This document shows positions 56,186-64,000 of a DNA stretch of 64,000 nt, piece by piece. A program made the position numbers and the translations under genes. The number at the start of each line of letters is the position of its first letter. Position 1 is the first letter of the stretch. The notes under the pieces were generated by a model, which worked only from the letters and a program-made list of their open reading frames with translations, had not been told where the DNA came from and ran no database searches. Origin of the DNA: Lethocerus indicus (Eukaryota; Arthropoda; Insecta; Hemiptera; Belostomatidae); contig JACDQD010000001.1 in the NCBI GenBank assembly GCA_019843655.1, forward strand, positions 38,672,392-38,736,391, given 5' to 3'.

Positions 56186-58085
56186 GTGAGTTCATTCAGC
56201 TAATCGACCATTCACCGCTTTATTCATTCGCTAGGAAAAATATTGGGCAAACTAAGGATTCAAACATCGTTCTCATTTCCGTCTCTAATGGCATTTCAGT
56301 AAGGTTTACGTTTGGATAAATACATGACAGAGTATTTCTTGTAGATGGACAACTTTTATCGGTCAGGATATAAAAAGTAACTGGAAATTAACTGTGTTGC
56401 ATATATTTTTTTTAAAAATGTCTTTCGAATTCCTTTTGAATTAATACCTTCGGAATGAATCTGAGATTGTTTTATCAGTATTCAGTTAATCATCTACTTT
56501 AATTCGGTGCTTAATTGAAAAGCGGCTTTGACGTTATTTACAAAGAAATAAAGAACGATATGATTTTTGTACCTCTATGTTCTCCTCAACAAAGCATTTT
56601 CAGAACCTCGTTCGTCAGTGCTCAGGATTTGATTACCTTTGTTAGTATCACTCAATCCGGGCCCCCGCCCCCTAATACCTGCGGCATTTATTTATCGAAG
56701 AGCACAACAAATAAGAGCGGCTTACATCTTTATCCTGAGATTGTAAACATTATTTTTGTAATAACAATATGAAAGACATTATAATTGACTTGTCCGTTTT
56801 TCCTTTTCTCGTAAACTTTTATTTAGAAAACGTGCGAGGCCTTATCGCTTCGCCGGCCCGTCCTTCGGCTTTATCGTAAGTTTCAAAATTCATTCCTGAA
56901 AACTTATTTGTGACAGCGATCGGGAAATTTCACGTCCGACTATTGCATTAATTATGGAAAATATAATCTATAAAAGTCGTGGGACAGAAAAATCTGTGAG
57001 ATAGAGGCCAAAGTCTTAGTGATGGAACCATCGCGCCTATAATCTCTATTTCATAATGTGTTTACGGCTCAGTTAGTCTGGCGTTAGGGCGTAAACGAAC
57101 TTTTATTTATTAGGCCATTTATTACCTTTTAGATACGTGGCAGTAAATAACGGTTAATTATTTTTGGCTGTCGGCATATCCGATAAATGGCCTATTATCT
57201 CTGGCAATAGCTGGGGCATTCTGAGCTTATCTCCTCAGAACTCCTTTTACTTCCCGTTTGCAATGTTGGAGATTGAACAACAATTTTGATTTTAAACTGA
57301 ATTGCTTAAAAACTAATTATTCATTTACGACTGTATTTTAAAAGCTCAACTCCTACAAAATTAAATCATTGCAATCTATTATCCTTCGTAAAATTGTTAA
57401 TACCCCTTATTCGGATTTGTCCCGTTCTTTCATTAATTAGCGATTTCCCGATATAAATCCTTTCATTCAAAACTATGCCGACATACTCCGATCCTTTCAA
57501 TGGACAGCTCTCGTCTAGTCAACTTTCTGAAAATCCCGAGCGCCGGCTTAATAGGAAACCGCCGGGTGATTTCCTCACTATCTAGTAGGGGCTGGAGTAC
57601 CATCGACGGTTGGATTCTGAGACAAGAGTACATTCCTGTTATCAACTGTCACTAAATATAATTAAAAACAAAATTTTACTGACTTAAAATAAAAATAACA
57701 AGAAACTAAATGGTCGACTGACCCTCCAGTAACCTTCACCCTCTTCGGAAAGTTTCTCAAGTGCCTAAATGCCGCGTTGCAATAAAAGATACTTCGCCTC
57801 CTTTTGAGTGTACGTTGTTTCAACACAATAGAACGGACTCAGTCGGCCCCTTTCACGCGTAATGACAGACTTTTAATGACAGCTGGGACCGATAATTGAC
57901 TCGCAGATAGACGGGCCCGATTTAAACGCGGGCGATATTCCGTTCTGTACACAATTCGACCAGTATGAATTACGATTTAGATTACTAGTCTACAATTTAA
58001 CGCTACTGAATCGGGCGAGGAAACAAAACCGGTCGATCAGAGGAGACCGCGCTTAACGGGTTTTATTTAAAATAATAATAGCGCT
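56186..58085. other. Non-coding block
   Basis: Short open frames only, such as 56515-56772 on the plus strand and 57463-57645 on the minus strand. A remnant of the CTGAAGA family tail lies at 58028-58052 (AAAACCGGTCGATCAGAGGA). No transposon ends otherwise. Confidence 0.35.
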
Positions 58086-58225
58086 TCATAAGAGAACCTC
58101 AGTCGGCGGGGGTTGGACAACCCATTGGGGCTCGCTCTGGTGGTTTTAAAACCACCGGAAAAATTCCGGAATATGTTCTTTCCACAGCATTACGCGAATT
58201 CAGTTAGTTAGTGGTTAAAAAAACA
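58086..58225 (+). mobile_element. Internally deleted inverted-repeat family copy
   Basis: GAGAACCTCAGTCGGCGGGG, then GGCTCGCTCTGGTGG, AAAACCACCGGAAAAATTCC and TTCTTTCCACAGCATTACGC with a GTTAGTTAGTGG tip. The left arm in inverted orientation is joined straight to the right arm, so the centre has been lost. Confidence 0.55.
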
Positions 58226-59038
58226 GAATCGATTGCAGACGTTAATTGTATCCAGTTAGAATGTTATTTCTCATTTTTGAACGGTCGATAAGACGGAAGA
58301 AAACGTAGTAACATCTGTAAAGAAATGAGGGAACGAGGGTCTTGGTGGGAAGCTCTAAGCGCGGCGCATTCTTGTGTTAACTGGTAGGAACTAGACGGAG
58401 GGAATGTCCGGCCAGTCGCGCGCTCACCTTACAACTTCCATATCAAAACTTCTTTTTCGGATTTACAATATTAAGTTCTGTATTTACAATATCAGTTCAA
58501 GCCTCTAAGGTATCCACAATCATTCCTTCAGTGAAGCCGGCATAATTTAAAATTGAGCGTTTAAAATTGGCAATTGATGATAAAGTCAATAATTACCCGT
58601 GGAATTGTTGGGGGGAGATCATTTTTTTACTTTGTTATTTAATTGTCGTATTAATTAACTACCATTCCGAACCATTGCCGTGTGAATAGACTTTCTTCCC
58701 TGTACCTTCGACCATAAATGTTTCCTTCCAGTGAGTCACAATCCTCCCTTATCCGATCAAAATTCAAACAGTCGTAAATAAACATTCTGTTCTCTTCCTT
58801 TATAATTGTATTGCCCCCGTTTAACCAATCTAACTGTATTCGGATATTGGCAATTTAAAAAAAATGAGATTACACCCGTAGATTTTAATTCTCGAATACT
58901 ATTAATACTACGTTACATTTTCATTACTAGTATAGGCTATGACGATAGGAAATTAAATTCTTGTCTTCTTTAGTATACACTATTGTTTCAGCGTTCAATG
59001 AAATTATATAGTTTATATATTCACACATCTTAATGAAT
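58226..59038. other. Non-coding block
   Basis: A minus-strand donor consensus (TAAG|GTGAGCG) lies at 58430, but the preceding stretch back to its acceptor has stops in all frames. Nothing else recognised. Confidence 0.35.
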
Positions 59039-59284
59039 TTAGCTTATGTCTTGAATTTTACCAATTATATATTGATATGTGCTCCGATCGGGATGGGTTA
59101 TATCATTAATTCCTTCTATACTCTTATTAACTGTTTCTAAATATAAGCAGTCAATTTTATTCGCTATCCTTTTATACTTAGAAACATTTCTGTCGTACGG
59201 ATTCACAAGTGCTTGATGTCTATAATGAATCAGTTTTTGAAACGGGAGCGATTCATTTCTACATCCTTCTAATTTTGAATACAA
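59039..59284 (-). CDS. Candidate ORF or terminal exon, unknown protein
   Basis: A minus-strand frame of 81 codons ends at TAA at its 59039 end. It is charged and well mixed: LPFQKLIHYRHQALVNPYDR, then KRIANKIDCLYLETVNKS and THPDRSTYQYIIGKIQDIS. This resembles a real protein tail more than most AT-rich frames here. There is no ATG; the frame starts at TTG. A weak acceptor (CAAAATTAG) lies near its start. No family recognised. Confidence 0.27.
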   Translation of the reverse strand: MYSKLEGCRNESLPFQKLIHYRHQALVNPYDRNVSKYKRIANKIDCLYLETVNKSIEGINDITHPDRSTYQYIIGKIQDIS

Positions 59285-59758
59285 TGATTATATTTTTATT
59301 CAAATATTAGAAACAATAAATTAAAAAATTACCGTCGCATATGCGGTTGTTAAAGTAACCTTCATATCTGTGAAATGCTTCCGATAGTGTTGTGATTGGT
59401 CCCCTAACATATAGAGATTTGGTATCGTATTGTTTATTTCCACATTGCGTAACTTCAAACATTAACAGGAGTTGTAAGAAAAAATTATAACTATTTACTT
59501 ACACTTTTAAAAAATATCGGATACATATATTACTAGTTATTTCGTAAATATACGATATTCACAGTACGATAGTAGGTTTTATGCCATTATTTTATGGGAT
59601 CTAAAGGTTCTATAACTCCGGTCTAAGTGTTACCGAATTTGTTGAGAGAGAAGGGTTATTAACAACAATTAATATTAATTCGTTTTCCTTTCATTTGTGT
59701 CTAACTATGTAGATGCCTAGTCGGGCCTCCTTTGAGGATAATTCAGACCGAAGAAACG

Positions 59759-59983
59759 ATGGTAAAGGAATGCATAAAATATCGCTTCAGAAACAGCTTC
59801 GGAGTACCATTATTGCTGGCAGTTATCTCGGTTACAGAACTTTCCTCTAGGCAACATTCCTACGGGGGATTGCGTATTTTCACAAATATGTTTTCGTTGC
59901 CGACCGCTGTTTCGGATGGGAAAAGTTGTAACAACAATTTACGTCAGGCGGGAAGGAGAATTCCAGAATTTATACCGGACTAG
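59759..59983 (+). CDS. Candidate small ORF
   Basis: An ATG at 59759 in good start context (A at -3, G at +4) opens 74 codons to TAG. It starts MVKECIKYRFRNSFGV, has a short hydrophobic stretch (VPLLLAVISV) and a basic tail. There is no signal-peptide layout, no homologue that I recognise, and no promoter or polyadenylation evidence. Could be chance. Confidence 0.2.
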   Translation: MVKECIKYRFRNSFGVPLLLAVISVTELSSRQHSYGGLRIFTNMFSLPTAVSDGKSCNNNLRQAGRRIPEFIPD

Positions 59984-60261
59984 GCCAAGTCCCGTTTGGC
60001 AATAATTATGGACAGGTAACCCGCGTATATTTAGCAATCATTATTAATCCGGATATTACGGTACGAATGGGGGTTAAAGGGCTCGAGGTACATCAATAAC
60101 CGGCTTCCGGTAAGACTTACTGGTTCCGTCATCGGGGTTCAGTTCGTGATCTGGTCGCGGAAACCTTCGCTCATTTATATACGTTGTTTATATGTGTCCA
60201 TTTTTCCGAGGAGCCGAATTGACGGGAAAATTCGAATCGCAGTTTATTTTTTTTTAATTAA

Positions 60262-60345
60262 TTTTATTTATTGTACAATCAACCTTACAGTTATGCGTAC
60301 AATGGAGGAACGTGCACTCCTGTATTTGATTTTCGCGATAAAGAC
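60262..60345 (-). repeat. Fragment of a dispersed repeat
   Basis: TTTATTGTACAATCAACC, TTACAGTTATGCGTAC and AATGGAGGAACGTGCACTCC. The first part recurs at 13088, 21155, 21332 and 33747 and, reversed, at 63751-63785. Possibly the 3' end of a retroelement. Confidence 0.45.
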
Positions 60346-60979
60346 TGCATCGTCAGTGCAGACAGGATCCAACGTGCCGAAGCGACTGACACCACGAAAA
60401 CCACGAAATCTACGATAAACGATGCCCAATGGAGAAGTGTCGGTTTCGGTAGTCCGAATTTTCGGCTTAAGTCTGTTCTTTTGAGCCGGGTGCGGGGCCG
60501 ATTCCGTTTCGAACCGAAGCACCGATTCTGAATTGAGACCCAGAAATACCGGGCTAATAAACCCCCGGTAATAATTACGAGATGTCTAGACCGAGAAACC
60601 CGAGAAGACGGCTTCAAAGAGGTGCCCGAGGTCGAGAGCGATGTCCAAATTAAAATTGAAAACGGGACGGGTATTGGTCAAAGCCGGCCAACTGGTTCAA
60701 GTGGGCGTACCCTTCACTCTGGCCCAATTGGCCGAGTCCAGAAACAGTTAGAGCAGCCTAGTTGGGAAACTATCAGAGGACAGATTTAATGAATTTTTTT
60801 TAACCTAATCCTAACACTCCGGAATGTTTTATTTGCCCCCAAACGTTTTGCAGATTGCATAAATAAGACTACAAACAATGAACATTTACATATTTAATAT
60901 AATTTATAGGATTTTGATTAGCCACATATGCTATCCCAAAGTACATATATATACATGTATATATAACACAATAACAAGA

Positions 60980-61145
60980 AAGGTATATATACACACGACA
61001 AACACCACAGTACAAGTGACAGTGCATTGAGGATGGCCGAATAACATCCAAAGTGCCAACAGTGACTAACACCGCTACTGAAGATGGCGAGCAGCCGAAA
61101 CCGGTCTAGCAGAAAAACCAAACCAGCGAGAGGAGACAGAAACAC
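60980..61145 (+). mobile_element. Best copy of the CTGAAGA repeat family
   Basis: CACCACAGTACAAGTGACAG, GAGGATGGCCGAATAACATCC, GACTAACACCGCTACTGAAG, ATGGCGAGCAGCCGAAACCG, GTCTAGC and GCGAGAGGAGACAGAA. CTGAAGA, the GGC/GCC stem and GAAAC form a hammerhead-like core, but the downstream U-H cleavage position is not conserved among copies. Confidence 0.55.
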
Positions 61146-61330
61146 AACAAACCTTTGAATCTTAGAATTTCTATCAGTCTCCGGAAAAATAAATCTATAT
61201 ATATACATGTATCGTTGGAATTTGTTGGTGTAAAGTCAAAATCCAAATAACTATTGGGATATTTAGTTTTATACAGGAATAATATTGGTAATTGTTTTTA
61301 TAAGTACATTTTCGAGGCGCCCCTGTAGCG

Positions 61331-61347
61331 AAGTTTGGGAATCGCTG
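61331..61347 (-). mobile_element. hAT-like terminal tip
   Basis: AAGTTTGGGAATCGCTG, whose complement CAGCGATTCCCAAACTT resembles common hAT termini. The other end was not found. Confidence 0.35.
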
Positions 61348-61830
61348 GGTTAAAAAATGGAATAGATTAAAAAGAATAAAGCCGGAGTAGGACCTTGAGA
61401 AGGGAAGGGGAGAAAGACCAATAGTTAAAGGATATTCGGTCTGGGCCAAGGGAGGCCGTGTTTGCCTTATCCCCTACTCAATTTCAAGGGCTCAACTTCT
61501 TCATAATTAAGTTCTAAATAAACCGACGGCCGGGGTCTTATATATCTGTCAGCTTAATTTGAATTGTCCCACCTAAACTTGGCGAAGGGTATTATTACAT
61601 TTAGGGGTTGGGGCGAATATTTGCTCGGCGGCCGTCTGATTGTCTTTTCCTCGAACCGGGTCCGTGGGTCGGGGAAACAAGAGGGACCGAGTACACAGAG
61701 AATGCTTTCTCTACAATTATCCCATTTAGTTTTCCTGAATGAAATGCAACCGAGTTTATTTTCAAAGCCAATTCTTACAGCTGAGAAGTTACATTGAATA
61801 GCTTATTCCTTTCCCCTATTTATGAATTGT

Positions 61831-62022
61831 ATTCCATTATATGTCCAACTATGTTGACTTTATAACTTGTAGCCAATATTAGCCGTGAGTATATGTTAAA
61901 CGTTGTTATTCTTTTTATAACTTTCATTCCATTATATCTTGCAACTATGTTAACTTGCTAACTTGTAGCTATTACTATCAAAAAATATATATATTAAACA
62001 GCGTGAATCTTTTTGATTTTTA
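61831..62022. repeat. Two-copy tandem duplication, about 95 bp units
   Basis: ATTCCATTATATGTCCAACT, ATGTTGACTTTATAACTTG and TAGCCAATATTAG in unit 1 align with ATTCCATTATATCTTGCAAC, ATGTTAACTTGCTAACTTG and TAGCTATTACTATC in unit 2. Confidence 0.75.
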
Positions 62023-62644
62023 TACAATACATTATAAATAAATATTGACAGCTTCAAATATATCGATAGTGAGTATTTTTGAGGATTGTTAGAAAAATGC
62101 GACGGCCGATAAAATGGTAATTATCGCCAAATATATAAAGTTATTAATTCATTTTGCCATTATTTTACTCGTTAGGAGTGTGTTGAACACTCGCGGTTCT
62201 TGTGATTTTCCCTCTCTCAATGCCTCTCCCGAAACTGTTCGCAAAACATCATGTTTCAATTGTGATTTTATGAACTTTCAATTTATGTTCTATTCCAATA
62301 AAACATAAAGGCCGGAGAATAGATTGCCTTCAATTGTCTGTTCCAACCGGTTGCTGTAATTATATAATATTTTGAATATTTCCGAACGGGACACAATTAT
62401 GATTATAGTTTGGATTTTATTGTTTCCCTCCCGCCTTACCACAGCGGTGACAAATTTTATTTGAAAAGGAGAGCGGGGGGGGTTTTAATTCGGCCTTTGT
62501 TTCTGTAAGCCAAGTGAGCTCCTCATTATCCGCTCTACTGTGCATTTACAGCTAGCCCCGAACTGAGCAACTGAAACTCGAATAAGCCGGCAATTACGGG
62601 CAAAAATGAAAAAAAAAGTCGAAATGATGTTAATAATGACTTAC

Positions 62645-62737
62645 CTCACAGTGAAATAATAAATTGTAAAATTGCGCATTAAAAAATACCAGTTCCCCGT
62701 AATGTAGACTGATAGCTTCAGATCCAATATTCATTTT
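62645..62737 (-). CDS. Candidate internal exon, unknown protein
   Basis: On the minus strand the acceptor TTTTTCATTATTTTCCAG and donor TGTGAG|GTAAGTCAT, both very good, bound exactly 93 nt. Frame 0 is open for all 31 codons: KMNIGSEAISLHYGELVFF, then NAQFYNLLFHCE. Both edges are in phase 0. A further acceptor (TTTTGTGTTTGCAG) about 140 nt upstream opens VFLASQSLIIFNERVYTI in frame 0, but lacks a good donor before a stop. No family recognised. Confidence 0.35.
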
Positions 62738-63538
62738 CTGGAAAATAATGAAAAATGTAGTTTCCCTACATTCGTTGTTTCATTCGTATGATAATCTTAA
62801 CTTTAAGGATCTTCGTCAAAGCTGATCGTGTAAACCCGCTCATTAAAAATAATCAGGGATTGTGATGCGAGGAACACCTGCAAACACAAAATGATTATAG
62901 ATCTCATTACAAAATTAAAAACGCTTCACTCCCAATGCCTATTACCATCAATATACTATTTATTAACCCATTTATACTTGTCAACAATCGAAGTTTCTTT
63001 TAACAGGCCTACATGCAAAGAGTATATTTATCTAAGTTACCAAATTAGTTATAACTTATTAAACCGCATTGCTACCGAACATATTGTTATCAACCGATGA
63101 TTATATCTTCAGCTGTTACGAATTATTTTTTTATTAATTTTATGGTTCCTTCTCAACACTTCATATGTTTGTTCAAGAGTTTTATCTCGTTCATTTTGCT
63201 CCTAATACAACACTGTTGTTGGACTAAGCTGTAATACACATCTGGGTTAAGTAAATTTTACATCCTTTACATTATTAAATACATTTATTAAATTTTCAAT
63301 CGATATTAGAAAAATCCTAATACACTTACACTCAGCGATGTCCCGAAATTCCTTGTATATATAATGAAGGCAGGTTGGAGATAAGATGTAATTGGAATTC
63401 CGAAGTCCCGTTAAAATTCCACAGTCTTAGACTATCCAATAAAAATAAATATACGCTTATATAAATATATGCATTGTATACAAGCCGCTGTACGACATAT
63501 ATTAATAATGCTTTTAAAAAATAGGGTACGCGTTTATT
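62738..63538. other. AT-rich non-coding block
   Basis: Apart from the possible minus-strand acceptor near 62880, I see only AT-driven open frames. A donor-like GTAAGTG on the minus strand near 63325 follows an in-frame stop. Confidence 0.35.
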
Positions 63539-63566
63539 GAAATACAATTTATGTAAATTGTATTTC
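63539..63566. repeat. Perfect 13-bp inverted repeat with 2-nt centre
   Basis: GAAATACAATTTA, TG, then TAAATTGTATTTC. It is a near-perfect 28-bp palindrome able to extrude as a cruciform. Confidence 0.85.
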
Positions 63567-63669
63567 ATGGTTGAATTTATACCCCTGTTCCTAAAGTCTA
63601 TTCTTGTTTCAATCATTTGCTCGGTTTAAACGCCAAGACCCAGAGATCCCCTTCTTATCGGGCTGTAGC

Positions 63670-63785
63670 CAGGATAAGAATAATTACTAGTCAAGAAGTG
63701 CCATCACTTAGTGGTATATTTTAATAAAAAAAACAGAAATAAACATACCTCCATCGTACCTATAACTGTAAGGTTGATTGTGACT
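63670..63785 (+). repeat. Fragment of a dispersed repeat, forward copy
   Basis: ATTACTAGTCAAGAAGTGCC, ATCACTTAGTGGTAT and CCATCGTACCTATAAC followed by TGTAAGGTTGATTGTG. It matches 16810-16895 and the complement of 21155-21265 and 60262-60305. Confidence 0.45.
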
Positions 63786-64000
63786 TGATTTTCATCATAT
63801 TAGAACGGGCTGAAAGATTTGAGCTTTACCACCGTTCGATATGGCTAAACATTCAAACATCTTTTAGTTTTAACACTTACACTCATAAATGTAGTAGGGC
63901 CCTGTTGGGGGGGGGGGAAGATTCATGTAACAATCAACATTAGTGTATTGTTTACAATGTAGATCCAAAATAAAATATTGGACCGTATTTGACGCGGGAA

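Noticed and set aside
58430..58520. Minus-strand exon ending in TAAG|GTGAGCG
   Set aside because: Stops in all frames between the donor and the nearest acceptor.
1..64000. CRISPR array, operons, prophage or bacterial genes
   Set aside because: No regularly spaced direct repeats, no long adjacent open frames and no ribosome-binding sites; transposon content and microsatellites indicate a eukaryote.
1..64000. rRNA, tRNA or snRNA genes
   Set aside because: I looked for B-box (GGTTCGAATCC-like) and conserved rRNA words and found none with supporting structure; a covariance search would be needed to exclude divergent ones.

Overview
The window reads as invertebrate, probably arthropod, nuclear DNA. 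No complete protein-coding gene is visible. It has no long open frames, no ribosome-binding sites or operon packing, eight perfect (TA)n tracts, plentiful CpG, and degraded copies of several eukaryotic transposon classes. The host assignment is an inference from repeat content only.

Recognisable repeats dominate. There is a 196-bp hAT miniature element at 7.5 kb that resembles the SPIN/URR1 group of vertebrates. Three complete and one truncated piggyBac-type MITEs with TTAA ends lie at 0.3, 2.2, 12.4 and 14.6 kb. Three same-strand fragments of the C-terminal end of a Jockey-type LINE ORF2 lie at 17.5, 21.5 and 44.3 kb. A dispersed family with long terminal inverted repeats has at least eleven pieces between 8.4 and 58.2 kb; its inner segment carries a hammerhead-ribozyme-like core. 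A second family (28.8, 37.8, 45.7, 61.0 kb and remnants) has a CTGAAGA...GAAAC core. A low-copy repeat occurs three times between 31.4 and 36.2 kb.

Coding evidence is limited to candidate exons, meaning short open stretches bounded by good splice signals, some followed by AATAAA. The better ones on the + strand are at 16234-16370, 30352-30388, 39198-39264 with 39918-40007, 41394-41465 joined in phase to 41661-41776, 46194-46292 and 53126-53207. On the - strand they are at 44150-44246 and 62645-62737. They alternate strands and do not assemble into one gene, so they are offered as candidates.

The most gene-like locus is at 55.3-56.2 kb. A 63-codon frame predicts a signal peptide and a short six-cysteine peptide. 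It is flanked by two decayed homologous copies, which together form a small tandem array. The remainder is intergenic or intronic sequence with microsatellites, a minisatellite, hairpins and purine/pyrimidine tracts.
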